Assembly: GCA_902495355.1 (NCBI GenBank)
Contig: CABUWV010000006.1
Location: 1 to 64,000, forward strand
Direction: 5' to 3'
Length of the DNA stretch: 64,000 nt
DNA from: an uncultured Collinsella sp.
GTDB lineage: Bacteria; Actinomycetota; Coriobacteriia; Coriobacteriales; Coriobacteriaceae
Shown: positions 16,945 to 26,134 of the stretch, one piece after another
How the letters are laid out: each line of letters starts with the position of its first letter
Position numbering within the stretch: position 1 is the stretch's first letter
Translations under genes and position numbers: made by a program
Notes under the pieces: generated by a model
The model's database searches: none
What the model was told of the DNA's origin: nothing
The model's input: the letters and a program-made list of their open reading frames with translations, nothing else

Positions 16945-17967
16945 ATGACGGCAAGCGACGCGACCGCGACAATTAAAAAGGGAAGTTCGGAGCCCGGTTT
17001 CGATAAAACGGCTCAGCGCATCCTCAATCTTTTCTTTGTGCTCAACAGCTCCCCCGAACCGCTGACGACCGAGCAGATCGTCTTGGATTCTGACCTGGGA
17101 TATGGCTCGGGCAACATCGACTCGGATAAGCGCAAGTTTCGGCGCGATCGTGACAAACTGCTCGAGCGTGGCATCTTAATCAAGGAAGTTCGCCCCGCCG
17201 GTGCGCAGGAGACCGAGGAAAGCTCGTGGACAATCGACCGCGAGCACACGTTTGCAGCAGGTGGCCTCATCACCGCAGACGACGCCGACATCCTACTCAA
17301 CGCCATCGACCAGACGCTAGCGGCCGACTCTTCCACCTTTGCCGCGCCGCTTGCCGATATTCGCTCCAAAATTGCCTACCTCACCGGCATGTCGGCGGTG
17401 GACGAAGCACCGATCCGCCGCTCTCCCACCGTCGATGCGGTATGGAGCGCCTTTGCCGAGCGATGCGCGCTGCGATTTTTATATCAGAACGGACGCGGCG
17501 AGCAGAAAGAACGTACCGTCTGCGTCTACGGCATGTTCGAGCGCGAGGGCGTGGCGTACTTCTGCGGCCTCGACAATGCCACCGACGACATCAGGACATT
17601 CCGCTGCGACCGTATCGTTCGCGCTTGGCGTCCTTCGAAGGCCTACGCCATCCCTGCAGACTTCAATCTCAACGACTATCTGTTCTTTGAATTCGATTTT
17701 GCCGACCGACCGCCCGTTGCAGCCACGTTCTCGTTCGGTCCTCAGACGCAGATCGATATGATCAACGGCCTCACGCGCGGGCGAGGTGAGCTCGCACACA
17801 CCGATGCGGGATGGACCTGGACCGTTGACGTGCGTGACCTTGAAGCCGCCGCCTCATTTTGCATGGCCCACGCCATGGACGGCATGAGGCCCATGGCCCC
17901 CAAATCGCTCAAGCAGGCGTGGAACCACCTCATAGAAAGGACGGTGCACGAGCATGCCCGTGCGTAA
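16945..17967 (+). CDS. WYL-domain transcriptional regulator, PafB-like
   Basis: 340 residues. An N-terminal helix-turn-helix region (RILNLFFVLNSS to KFRRDRDKLLERGILI) is followed by a WYL domain (about 160-245: LRFLYQNGRGEQKERTV, YGMFEREGVAYFCGLD, RTFRCDRIVRAW) and a WCX-like C-terminus. Tandem WYL genes of this type in actinobacteria (PafBC) form a heterodimer that switches on the RecA-independent DNA-damage response; that role here is inference. It overlaps the next WYL gene by 14 bases. GAGG precedes the ATG. The start region is divergent from the M28-like gene, with 198 bases of shared promoter DNA. Confidence 0.88.
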   Translation: MTASDATATIKKGSSEPGFDKTAQRILNLFFVLNSSPEPLTTEQIVLDSDLGYGSGNIDSDKRKFRRDRDKLLERGILIKEVRPAGAQETEESSWTIDREHTFAAGGLITADDADILLNAIDQTLAADSSTFAAPLADIRSKIAYLTGMSAVDEAPIRRSPTVDAVWSAFAERCALRFLYQNGRGEQKERTVCVYGMFEREGVAYFCGLDNATDDIRTFRCDRIVRAWRPSKAYAIPADFNLNDYLFFEFDFADRPPVAATFSFGPQTQIDMINGLTRGRGELAHTDAGWTWTVDVRDLEAAASFCMAHAMDGMRPMAPKSLKQAWNHLIERTVHEHARA

Positions 17968-18871
17968 ACTCACCAGCGAGCAGAGACTCTCGCGCGCCAT
18001 CGACATCATGGAGGCCCTCTACGCCGCCGGCGATGGCGGCATGACACGAACCGAGATTTGCAGCCGCTTTGACATCAAGGGGGCGTCGCTCGACGAGATT
18101 CTCGAGATCGTCTCGACGCTCGCGGACCGAGAATCGGGCGCGCGCATCATCTGCGAATGCCGCGGCGAGCGCGTGGCCCTCACTGGTGACGCCGGGCGCG
18201 TGCTACCGTTGCGCCTGAGTGCCGCCGAGGGCGCCGTGCTCAACCATGAACTTGAATCGTTGGGGATCGAGCCGCAGACGGCAGCTCGGATTCGACATGC
18301 CCTTCTGCCCGAAGAGCTCGGCTATAACCAGCGCGTCTTTGACACCGTCAACCACGGGTCGCACTGGCAGCAGCTGAGCTGCGCCATTCAGGACGGTGTT
18401 CGTTGCCGCATCTCGTATCGCTCGATGGACGATGCGCGGCCACGCGAGCGTCTGGTCGACCCCTTGCGCATTACGGCAAACGGCGACCAAACATACCTGA
18501 TTGCCTGGGACATCGCGATCGATGAGCAGCGCACCTATCGCATGGATAAAATCGAGGGACTCACCTTGACGGAAGACTCCGTCGTGCCTCACACACCGGG
18601 CGTCGCATCCCTCCACGATTCCCTTGCCCGGACGCAGCGTAGCGCAAAGCTCTTGATGCCATTCGATATGGCGGAGCATCTGGACTGGGCCGGCATCACC
18701 CTAATCGAGCGCAGCGGGGCAGACATGGCAACGGTAACCGTGCATTACGGCTCCGAGCGTTGGCTACTGAGCCAGGTAATCGCAGCGGGCGGAGCCATCC
18801 GCATCTTGGATGACCCCGCCCTGTCAAAGCGTCTGTGCGATATGGCAAAAACCCTCGTCTGTCCGCTTTAG
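17954..18871 (+). CDS. WYL-domain transcriptional regulator, PafC-like
   Basis: 305 residues. The N-terminal winged helix (LSRAIDIMEALYAAGDGGMTRTEI) is followed by a helical linker and a WYL domain (RCRISYRSMDDARPRERLVDPLRI, TYLIAWDIAIDEQRTYRMDKI) and a C-terminal WCX domain (VTVHYGSERWLLSQVI). It starts inside the end of the preceding WYL gene, so the pair are coupled and probably act as a heteromer. Its stop overlaps the stop of the convergent DinG-like gene by 4 bases, leaving no room for a terminator between them. Confidence 0.88.
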   Translation: MPVRKLTSEQRLSRAIDIMEALYAAGDGGMTRTEICSRFDIKGASLDEILEIVSTLADRESGARIICECRGERVALTGDAGRVLPLRLSAAEGAVLNHELESLGIEPQTAARIRHALLPEELGYNQRVFDTVNHGSHWQQLSCAIQDGVRCRISYRSMDDARPRERLVDPLRITANGDQTYLIAWDIAIDEQRTYRMDKIEGLTLTEDSVVPHTPGVASLHDSLARTQRSAKLLMPFDMAEHLDWAGITLIERSGADMATVTVHYGSERWLLSQVIAAGGAIRILDDPALSKRLCDMAKTLVCPL

Positions 18872-21762
18872 CGCCGCCGCTCGTGACGTGCGCGCCACAG
18901 TTGCAGATAGTGACCGATCTGCGCCGATTCGATGCGCTGGTAGGAGCTCGTGGGCAGCGACGTTAAGAACTTCTTTCCGTAGCCCTTCGTCACCAGGCGC
19001 GGGTCGGCCAGAATCAGCACGCCGCAATCGGTCGACGAGCGGATAAGGCGGCCGGCCGCCTGCTTAACCTCGAGCACCGCCTCGGGCAGCGAATAGCGCG
19101 CCCAAGCGCGGTCTTCGCGCAGGTTGCGCTCGCACGAGAGCGGGTCCGTGGGGCTCGAGAACGGCAGCTTGGGAATGATGACGCAACGCAGCGTCTCGCC
19201 GCTGGCGTCAAACCCCTCCCAGAAGGCCTTAAGCGCAAAAAGCGACGAGGTCGGCTCGTTGATAAACCGGTCGCGCAGGCGACGAGGAGATGAGTTGCGC
19301 TGCTGGCAGTCGAGCTCCAGACCCGCACGGGCCATCTTGGGCTCAACGCGGGCGTACAGGTCTTCCATGTCGCGCCGATTGGTGAACAGTGTGAGCACCG
19401 ATCCGCCCATGGCAAGATGGGCGTCGACCAGCACGCGCTCGAGCGCCGTAAGATAGCTCTCGCGATCGCGCGGATCGGGGATATCGCCCGCAACGACTAC
19501 AGCCATGTTCGAATCGAAGTCGTAGCTCGAGTCCAAGTGCAGCGATGAGGATGTTGAAGCACCGATGCGATCGAGGCCGACCGCATGGTTAAAGTGTTCA
19601 AAGCTTTTGGACACCGTCATAGTCGCCGAGGCAAAGATAGCCGTGTGAACCTCGGGCAGCCACTCGGTTGCCAAGGCCTCGCCAATGTCGATGCGCTCTG
19701 CGGTCATCGACTCTCCGCCGGCACGCAGCCTGCGATTGACCTGCAGCGAATACACGTAGTGTTCATCGGTGCCATCAATGATGAGTTTGAGGTTCTCGAC
19801 CAGCTCGTGCAGGCGACGCGAGATATCACCCAGGTCAACAACAACCTCGGGCTTGTCGGCGGCGACGGCTTGCACCAGCGCGTCGACGCTCTTGTCAGCC
19901 TGTTCCAATGCATCGATGGCAGCGTAGGCCGACTGTAAGAAATCATGCCAGTCGTCAGATTCGCGCAGCTCGGGGCCAATCCATAGATTGGCATTGTCAT
20001 AACCCCCACGCGCACGGCGGCCGAGCTCGCGAACGCCATCGAACACGTCGGCGATTGCCATGCTCGCGCGCGCAACCGTCGACGTCGCCTTGGCAGTAAG
20101 GCCCAGATAGAGCGTAGAGCCCTCGGAGGTTGCCAAATCACGGGAAACCTGGCTTAGCGCGCCGGCGCTCGAGCCACCCAGGCGCTCAAACAGAACGCGT
20201 GATTCGTCCGCCGACACCACGCGCGCCCACTGGCGGCGCGCCTCGCGCTCGATGGAATGGGCCTCGTCGATTACCCAATGACGAATCGGAGGTAAAATCC
20301 TGCCCTCGGCCGCGACATTGCGGAACAGCAGGGAATGGTTGGTGACCACCACATCGGCATGCGCCGCACGACGGCGAGCGCCGTGGACCAAACATTTATC
20401 AGGGAAAAACGGGCAGAGGCGACGAGCACACTCGCGCGAGGCCGTCGTAAAGTCGGGACGGTTGACGCTGCGCCACCGAATGCCGAGCGAGTCGAGGTCG
20501 CCATCGGCTGATTGGCAGACGTACGCCATAATGACCGCGACCGCCGTGAGCGTGTCCGCCGGATCGCGCTTGGTGGTAATCTCGACCTGGCCTCGGCTCA
20601 TGCGCTCAAGCTTGCGCAGGCACGGATAGTGGTCATAGCCCTTGAGAGCGCAAAATGACAGACCACCGTCCAGTTGCTCGGCAAGTTTTGGCAGCTCATG
20701 GTACATGAGCTGGTCGGCAAGATTGTTCGATTTGGTCGCAATACCAACCGTGATGTTGTTACGGCGTGCTGCCTCGGCAAAAGGCACCAGATAGGCCATC
20801 GATTTGCCGACGCCCGTGCCCGCCTCAATTACGCGATGTGTGCCCGTGACCAGCGCATCGCGGACCTCGAGCGCCATCGCGATCTGCTCATCACGCGGCT
20901 CGTAAGTGGGATACATGCGATTGACCAGGCCACCCGGCGCATAGTCTGCCTCAATCTCCTCACGACTCGGCATCTTGAGGACCGGCAGTTCGTCGGCGTC
21001 CACCCGATCGTCGGCGCGATCGGCCTTGAGAACGTCAGCACGAGCGGCGCTGAGAGAGAAGATAGAACCAGGGTTCTGCCCCGCCAAGAATGAGAAGATA
21101 GGACGATAGGACCAAGGCACATCCGGATGCATGTCGGCTAGGCGCGCCATGAGGCCCTGGGGCAAGTCGGTGAGCGCCACGAGCAACACACGCCATACGC
21201 CACACAGGGCGTCGACGTCGGCATTGGCACGGTGTGATACCGAGTCACAGCCAAACAGATCGGCCATAAAAGACAGCTTGTGCGAGGCCAGGCGCGGAAG
21301 CGCGATGCGCGACAGCGCCAGCGAATCGATCCAGATATCGCTCACGTTGACGCCGCCTTTGACCGACTCGATAAACGAGCGATCGAACGTGGCGTTATGT
21401 GCGATCGCCGGGCAACCACCGACAAAATCGGCGAGAGCGGCGACGGCCTCAGCGGCCGACGGGGCATCTGCCACATCGGCATTTGTAATGCTCGTGAGCT
21501 CGGTAATCTCGGCGGGAATTAGCTGCTTGGGATGCACGAAGGTATCGAAGCGGTCGACGATCTCGCGGCCCGAAAGACGGGCCGCCGAGATCTCGATCAG
21601 CTCGTTGTCCTGCACCGAAAGACCTGTGGTCTCGGTATCGAGGACAATCACATCTTCCTCGATAAGGCCGAAGGACTGCGTTTTGGCGCGTTCGGCAAGC
21701 GTGGCATAGGAGTCGATGACAAACTGCGGCGTTCCTGACGAAACCGCGTCCTCGATTAGCAT
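18868..21762 (-). CDS. dinG: DnaQ-type exonuclease / DinG-type helicase fusion
   Basis: 964 residues. Residues about 35-200 are a DEDD exonuclease domain (VIVLDTETTGLS, AHNATFDRSFI, SHRANADVDALCG). From about 270 follows an XPD-like superfamily 2 helicase: Walker A EAGTGVGKSM, DEAH box WVIDEAHSIE, C-terminal motif V/VI ending with KQAAGRLIRSSTDCG. The region between holds Cys in HYPCLRK and a C-x4-C-x6-C group (ECARRLCPFFPDKC), consistent with an Fe-S cluster as in Escherichia coli DinG. A role in unwinding or degrading DNA, perhaps in repair, is inferred. Its ATG lies 7 bases inside the end of ddl, so they are cotranscribed. Confidence 0.88.
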   Translation of the reverse strand: MLIEDAVSSGTPQFVIDSYATLAERAKTQSFGLIEEDVIVLDTETTGLSVQDNELIEISAARLSGREIVDRFDTFVHPKQLIPAEITELTSITNADVADAPSAAEAVAALADFVGGCPAIAHNATFDRSFIESVKGGVNVSDIWIDSLALSRIALPRLASHKLSFMADLFGCDSVSHRANADVDALCGVWRVLLVALTDLPQGLMARLADMHPDVPWSYRPIFSFLAGQNPGSIFSLSAARADVLKADRADDRVDADELPVLKMPSREEIEADYAPGGLVNRMYPTYEPRDEQIAMALEVRDALVTGTHRVIEAGTGVGKSMAYLVPFAEAARRNNITVGIATKSNNLADQLMYHELPKLAEQLDGGLSFCALKGYDHYPCLRKLERMSRGQVEITTKRDPADTLTAVAVIMAYVCQSADGDLDSLGIRWRSVNRPDFTTASRECARRLCPFFPDKCLVHGARRRAAHADVVVTNHSLLFRNVAAEGRILPPIRHWVIDEAHSIEREARRQWARVVSADESRVLFERLGGSSAGALSQVSRDLATSEGSTLYLGLTAKATSTVARASMAIADVFDGVRELGRRARGGYDNANLWIGPELRESDDWHDFLQSAYAAIDALEQADKSVDALVQAVAADKPEVVVDLGDISRRLHELVENLKLIIDGTDEHYVYSLQVNRRLRAGGESMTAERIDIGEALATEWLPEVHTAIFASATMTVSKSFEHFNHAVGLDRIGASTSSSLHLDSSYDFDSNMAVVVAGDIPDPRDRESYLTALERVLVDAHLAMGGSVLTLFTNRRDMEDLYARVEPKMARAGLELDCQQRNSSPRRLRDRFINEPTSSLFALKAFWEGFDASGETLRCVIIPKLPFSSPTDPLSCERNLREDRAWARYSLPEAVLEVKQAAGRLIRSSTDCGVLILADPRLVTKGYGKKFLTSLPTSSYQRIESAQIGHYLQLWRARHERRR

Positions 21763-22721
21763 GCAATGCCCGCTCGACGAAGGCCCATACGGATCAGGCT
21801 GTCACAGACCTGCGGGAACGTCATGTCGTCTGTGTGGCGAATCTCATCCGGATACAGCGACGTATCGGTCATGCCGGGAATGGTGTTGGTCTCGAGGATG
21901 ACGGGGCCGTCCTCGCTCACGATAAAATCGCTGCGCGAGATGCCCAGGCAACCGAGGGCCTTGTGAGCAGCACAGGCAAGCTCCTGAGCGCGAGCGTAAT
22001 TCTCGGGTGAAATCTGCGCCGGAATACGATGGATGTCCGTAGGGTCGACATACTTCACGTCCAGATCGTAGAACTCACAGTCCTCGGGCTTGCGAATCTC
22101 GACAATCGGCAGGGCGCGCACGTCGTCCTCGCCGTACACGCCGACGGTGATCTCGGTACCCTCGATGCACTTCTCGACCAGCACTTTGTCGCCGTACTCA
22201 AACGCCTTGGCAATTGCCGCGGGCAGCTCGGAGGGCTCATGGACCAGGGAAATGCCATAGCTGGAACCGTTGACGGCCGGCTTCACAAAGCAGCGCTCGC
22301 CACAGACCTCGACGATATGATCGATATCGACTTCATCGCCCACCTCGAGCGCAAGGCCGGGGGCAATGGGGATGCCCGCCTTGGCGTATAAGAGCTTAGA
22401 GACCTCCTTGTCGGCACCGCAGGCGCTGGCAAGCACGCCCGAGGCCGTGTAGGGGATACCCAGGGTCTCCATGGCACCCTGCATGGCGCCATCCTCGCCG
22501 CCGGCACCGTGCATGGCGATAAACGCCACGTCAAAGCCGCCGGTCGCCATGGTTACCATAAAATCATCAGCGGCCGTGTCGAGCAGCTCCACCGAGGTGT
22601 AGCCGGCTTCCTTCAGTGCCACCACAACGTTCTTTCCCGAATTGAGCGAGATCTCGCGCTCGGCGGAATGACCGCCCGCCAAGACCGCTACGTGCATGTT
22701 CTCTAGGCTTTTACCCGGCAT
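21756..22721 (-). CDS. ddl: D-alanine--D-alanine ligase
   Basis: 321 residues. Makes the D-Ala-D-Ala dipeptide for peptidoglycan precursors, using ATP, in the cytosol. ATP-grasp motifs are clear: HVAVLAGGHSAEREISL (N-terminus), the AMHGAGGEDGAMQG loop, CFVKPAVNGSSYGIS (Gly-rich loop) and the Mg-binding VILETNTIPGMTDTS. The segment ADKEVSKLLYAKAGIP fits D-Ala-D-Ala rather than vancomycin-type ligases. It shares a divergent promoter gap of 85 bases with rlmN and overlaps the helicase gene downstream. Confidence 0.94.
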   Translation of the reverse strand: MPGKSLENMHVAVLAGGHSAEREISLNSGKNVVVALKEAGYTSVELLDTAADDFMVTMATGGFDVAFIAMHGAGGEDGAMQGAMETLGIPYTASGVLASACGADKEVSKLLYAKAGIPIAPGLALEVGDEVDIDHIVEVCGERCFVKPAVNGSSYGISLVHEPSELPAAIAKAFEYGDKVLVEKCIEGTEITVGVYGEDDVRALPIVEIRKPEDCEFYDLDVKYVDPTDIHRIPAQISPENYARAQELACAAHKALGCLGISRSDFIVSEDGPVILETNTIPGMTDTSLYPDEIRHTDDMTFPQVCDSLIRMGLRRAGIAC

Positions 22722-22806
22722 GGGCAGACTCCTCCTCTATAATTTCTGCAGCTGATACCATATTGTAGCGATACCCTCTACGTTTCCCCAAAATCGAAAG
22801 GCTTCC

Positions 22807-23859
22807 ATGAATCCCAGGACTAAATCTCAGGACATTCGCGACTTGAGCCAAAACGATATTCGCGAGCTCGTGGCCGAGCTTGGCCAGCCCGCCTTCCGCG
22901 CGAAGCAGCTCATCGAATGGGTCTTTGAGAAGAACGTTTGTTCGTTTGACGATATGACCAACCTTCCCAAGGCTTTCCGCGAGCAGCTTAAAGAGGCTTT
23001 TGCCTTTGACACGCCGACTGAACTCACCAAGCAGGTTTCCAAAGATGGCTCTCGCAAGTATCTGCTCGAGTACCACGACGGCGTTTCCGTCGAGACCGTC
23101 GGCATGCCCCGTCGTAACAAGCTTTCCGTCTGCGTTTCCACCCAGGCAGGCTGTGGCATGGGCTGTGCCTTTTGCGCTACCGGTCTCAACGGCCTCAAGC
23201 GCTCTCTGACCGCTCAAGAGATCGTCGACCAGGTACTTCATGTATCCAACGACTTTGGCGAGCGCGCCACGAGCGTTGTCTTCATGGGCCAGGGCGAGCC
23301 GTTTGCCAACTACGACGAGGTTCTCAAGGCGCTGCGAATCCTCAACGACCCCGATGGCATCGGTATCGGCGCTCGTCACCTCACCGTCTCTACCAGCGGC
23401 GTTATTCCCGGTATTCGCAAATTTGCCGACATCCCCGAGCAGTTCACGCTTGCCGTTTCCCTGCATTCCGCCATCCAGTCGACGCGCAATAAACTCATGC
23501 CCGGTGTTAAGAAGTACACGCTGCTTCGCCTTCACGAAGCGCTTCAGCTCTACACCGAGAAGACCGGCCGCCGCCCGACCTATGAGTATGCCATGATCGA
23601 AGGCGTCAACGATACGAATCCCGAAATGCAGGCGCTCTGCGACTTCTGCGAGGGAACGCTGTGCCACGTTAACCTCATTCAGCTTAACGACATCGAGGGC
23701 AGCCCGCTCAAGCCGTCGCCGATTCATAAGGTTGAGGATCTTCAGCGTCGTCTTGAGTCCCGTGGCATCGAGACCACGATTCGTAACTCCCGTGGTAACG
23801 ATATTGACGCCGCTTGCGGACAGCTGAAGCAGCGCTTCAAAGTTCAGAAGAACGCATAG
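22807..23859 (+). CDS. rlmN: Dual-specificity 23S rRNA/tRNA adenine-C2 methyltransferase
   Basis: 350 residues. A radical-SAM enzyme that methylates C2 of A2503 in 23S rRNA and A37 of some tRNAs. The CxxxCxxC cluster motif is in GCGMGCAFCATG; family blocks FMGQGEPFANY, LTVSTSGVIPGI and LAVSLHS are present, as is the C-terminal Cys (DAACGQL) that forms the methyl-carrying intermediate. A hairpin terminator follows at 23897. Monocistronic. Confidence 0.96.
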   Translation: MNPRTKSQDIRDLSQNDIRELVAELGQPAFRAKQLIEWVFEKNVCSFDDMTNLPKAFREQLKEAFAFDTPTELTKQVSKDGSRKYLLEYHDGVSVETVGMPRRNKLSVCVSTQAGCGMGCAFCATGLNGLKRSLTAQEIVDQVLHVSNDFGERATSVVFMGQGEPFANYDEVLKALRILNDPDGIGIGARHLTVSTSGVIPGIRKFADIPEQFTLAVSLHSAIQSTRNKLMPGVKKYTLLRLHEALQLYTEKTGRRPTYEYAMIEGVNDTNPEMQALCDFCEGTLCHVNLIQLNDIEGSPLKPSPIHKVEDLQRRLESRGIETTIRNSRGNDIDAACGQLKQRFKVQKNA

Positions 23860-23877
23860 GGGAGTCGCACCCCAAAA

Positions 23878-23893
23878 CGTTTCATGTGAAACA
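23878..23893. promoter_or_regulatory. Near-consensus parS site
   Basis: CGTTTCATGTGAAACA differs at two positions from the parS palindrome TGTTTCACGTGAAACA found three times near 26.1 kb. It lies right after rlmN. Whether ParB binds it is unknown. Confidence 0.45.
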
Positions 23894-23896
23894 TCG

Positions 23897-23934
23897 AACG
23901 GCCACGGTTGCAGGAAATGCAACCGTGGCCGTTT
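23897..23934 (+). terminator. Terminator of rlmN
   Basis: A perfect 14-bp stem (CGGCCACGGTTGCA 23899-23912 with 23918-23931) closes GGAAA, followed by TTT. Confidence 0.85.
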
Positions 23935-23995
23935 CATTTCTTGACCTTAATTTTGAATCAGCTGCTACTGGTCCCATTTTTACGGCCAAAATACG

Positions 23996-24027
23996 GGGTC
24001 CTTGTCTCGTGAATCAGACAAGGACCC
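23996..24027 (-). terminator. Terminator of the parA-parB-small protein operon
   Basis: A 12-bp stem (GGGTCCTTGTCT 23996-24007 with 24016-24027), followed on the minus strand by a TATTTT stretch. It ends the minus-strand transcript 30 bases past the small gene. Confidence 0.7.
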
Positions 24028-24057
24028 ATCAAAATATAGTAAGTAATTGTTAGGTAC

Positions 24058-24312
24058 CTAATAGCCTACATTTTCCCATTGGTTGGTAACCCAACCTTGA
24101 TTAATCTTAGGATTCTTTGTTACCTGAGCTGTACGCATGGCAACATCTTCTGTCATAACATTCATTTTCTTCTTGGAAGTATCGACGATATCTTGCGCGC
24201 CTCGAAGCAGACGACCTCGAAGTTCATCGTCTGTCGCGATCTTATATCCAGCAAAGGCACCAGCTGCGACAGTCGTCGCCAATGCAATCGCAGTTAAAAT
24301 CTTATTCCTCAT
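24058..24312 (-). CDS. Small single-span protein after parB
   Basis: 84 residues from the ATG at 24312, which has AAGGAGG 5 bases upstream. One hydrophobic helix (about 5-22) at the N-terminus is followed by a charged region (DDELRGRLLRGAQDIVDTSKKKMN) resembling short membrane-anchored YtxH-like proteins; that likeness is weak. It overlaps the end of parB by 11 bases and so belongs to the partition operon. Function unknown. Confidence 0.65.
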   Translation of the reverse strand: MRNKILTAIALATTVAAGAFAGYKIATDDELRGRLLRGAQDIVDTSKKKMNVMTEDVAMRTAQVTKNPKINQGWVTNQWENVGY

Positions 24313-25207
24313 CTTGGCCTCCTTGATCAAACTGAATCATTTCGCCAAGAATACGAGAGAGCTCTTCCTCGTCTTTAAACTCAATCACAATCTTATTCTT
24401 TCCACGCGAGCTCTTCACACGCACGTTGGTATTAAAAACCTGACGAAGCACGCGGGCAGCCTTTTTAAAAGACTGAGGCGTTGCAGGCCTCGGCGTCTTA
24501 GGTGTCTCTCCGGCAGAAAACAACGGAGCGAGATTTTCTGTCGCTCTTACGGAAAGGCCCTCTGCAACAACCTTCTCTGCAAGTCGAATTCGAGCGTCCT
24601 CATAGGGAACTGCAAGAATCGCACGTGCATGACCAGCAGTAAGTTTGCCTTCAAAAATCATCTGCTGAACTACTTCGGGGAGATCGAGAAGACGCAGCGA
24701 GTTTGTAATTGCAGAGCGTGACTTGCTTACTGCCTTCGACAATGCCTCCTGGGTCATCCCGCTGGCATCAATGAGTTGGCGATAGCCCTTAGCCTCTTCG
24801 ACGGGATTCAGATCAGAACGCTGAAGGTTTTCGATAAGAGCAAGAGCCAGCATCTCTTCATCATTTACCTCTTTAATGATGACTGGCAATTCTTCAAGGC
24901 CAGCAAGCTTTGACGCCTGGTAACGACGCTCACCAGCGATGATCTCATAGCCGTTTCCATGCTTGCGAACCAAAAGCGGCTGCAAAACGCCATGTTCTTG
25001 GATTGACTCGCTCAACTCGCGAAGTTCAGTTTCGTTAAAGTGAATTCGCGGCTGATTAGGGTTGGGAACGATATCCTCAATAGGTAGTTTTGATTCAGAT
25101 GCGGCATTTGAAGCCGATGCAGCCGAACCGCCGGTCTCATACTCGGCCTCTGAGACCAAAGCATTGAGTCCACGTCCCAATCCGCCACGTTTCTTTACAC
25201 TAGGCAC
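24302..25207 (-). CDS. parB: Chromosome partition protein ParB (Spo0J)
   Basis: 301 residues. A CTP-dependent clamp that loads on parS and organises the origin. The N-terminal domain has NPNQPRIHFNETELRELSESI and the CTP-binding GERRYQASKLAG; the DNA-binding part has IENLQRSDLNPVEEAKGYRQL and a helix-turn-helix (MTQEALSKAVSKSRSAITNSLRLL). The C-terminal dimerisation part ends after RVKSSRGKNKIVIEF. The basic start GRGLNALV is typical. It overlaps parA by 8 bases. Confidence 0.95.
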   Translation of the reverse strand: MPSVKKRGGLGRGLNALVSEAEYETGGSAASASNAASESKLPIEDIVPNPNQPRIHFNETELRELSESIQEHGVLQPLLVRKHGNGYEIIAGERRYQASKLAGLEELPVIIKEVNDEEMLALALIENLQRSDLNPVEEAKGYRQLIDASGMTQEALSKAVSKSRSAITNSLRLLDLPEVVQQMIFEGKLTAGHARAILAVPYEDARIRLAEKVVAEGLSVRATENLAPLFSAGETPKTPRPATPQSFKKAARVLRQVFNTNVRVKSSRGKNKIVIEFKDEEELSRILGEMIQFDQGGQDEE

Positions 25208-26000
25208 GCTTGATCACCTCTTTTGCAAGGTTCATATATGCTTTTGCACCCTTATTTTGAGGTGCATAGGTAATTACCGGTTCTCCAAAAGACGGAGCTT
25301 CGGAGATTTTAACCGTACGGGGGATTAGCGTCTTAAACGCCTTATCACCAAAGTACGATTGAACCTCCTCAACAACCTGATTCGATAGTGAAGTACGCGA
25401 GTCATACATGGTCATAAGCACACCATAGGTGTTTAAGCCCTTGTTCAGCCGTGATTTGACCATCTTCATTGACTCAAGCAGCTTCGTAACGCCCTCGAGT
25501 GCGTAATATTCGCACTGGATCGGAATCAAAACGCTGTCTGCTGCGGTCAAAGCGTTGATAGTAAGCAGGCCGAGCGAAGGAGGACAGTCAATGAAAATAA
25601 AGTCAAACTCGTCCTGAATCGGCTCAAGCAAATCTTTGAGGCGGGTTTCACGAGCAATTGCGCTTACGAGCTCAATTTCCGCGCCTGCAAGTTGAATTGT
25701 AGCCGGAATAACGAATACTTTTTTACAATTTGTATCAAGAACAAGCGATTCTGCCGGCACATCATTCAACAATGCATCATAGATGCAGTGATCAAGGTCT
25801 TCTTTTTCAATTCCGAATCCACTGGTGCTGTTTCCCTGCGGATCAAAATCGACAATCAGTGTCTTACGACCCTGCTCACCCAGTGCTGCTGCAAGGTTTA
25901 CAGCCGTCGTTGACTTACCGACGCCGCCTTTTTGATTGATGATTGCAATGATACGCGTGTCTTTTGCGCTCTTAGAACGCTTAACGTCGCGAAATCCCAC
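25200..26000 (-). CDS. parA: Chromosome partition ATPase ParA (Soj)
   Basis: 266 residues. Deviant Walker A IINQKGGVGKSTT, switch motif FDPQGNST, Walker B FIFIDCPPSLGLLT. It pairs with ParB to move origins and, in many bacteria, to regulate DnaA. GTG start with AGGAGGGACC directly upstream. The promoter area just upstream (26001-26134) holds three consensus parS sites, so ParB may also influence this operon. Confidence 0.95.
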   Translation of the reverse strand: MGFRDVKRSKSAKDTRIIAIINQKGGVGKSTTAVNLAAALGEQGRKTLIVDFDPQGNSTSGFGIEKEDLDHCIYDALLNDVPAESLVLDTNCKKVFVIPATIQLAGAEIELVSAIARETRLKDLLEPIQDEFDFIFIDCPPSLGLLTINALTAADSVLIPIQCEYYALEGVTKLLESMKMVKSRLNKGLNTYGVLMTMYDSRTSLSNQVVEEVQSYFGDKAFKTLIPRTVKISEAPSFGEPVITYAPQNKGAKAYMNLAKEVIKRA

Positions 26001-26039
26001 GGTCCCTCCTGGTGTGTATTAAAGCTGTCAAACGGAGAA

Positions 26040-26055
26040 TGTTTCACGTGAAACA
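26040..26055. promoter_or_regulatory. parS site 1
   Basis: TGTTTCACGTGAAACA, the exact bacterial parS palindrome bound by ParB. It is one of three with 39-base centre-to-centre spacing, upstream of parA. Confidence 0.93.
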
Positions 26056-26078
26056 TTCCGAATCGATATCAACCGCCA

Positions 26079-26094
26079 TGTTTCACGTGAAACA
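26079..26094. promoter_or_regulatory. parS site 2
   Basis: Exact TGTTTCACGTGAAACA, second of the cluster. Confidence 0.93.
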
Positions 26095-26117
26095 CTGCAA
26101 GTTGTTAGTATCCATTA

Positions 26118-26133
26118 TGTTTCACGTGAAACA
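26118..26133. promoter_or_regulatory. parS site 3
   Basis: Exact TGTTTCACGTGAAACA, third of the cluster. It ends one base before the stop codon of rsmG (26135). Confidence 0.93.
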
Positions 26134-26134
26134 T

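Noticed and set aside
22711..23937. 408-residue minus-strand frame opposite rlmN
   Set aside because: rlmN on the plus strand has complete radical-SAM motifs. The opposite frame is an antisense shadow of GC-rich codons.
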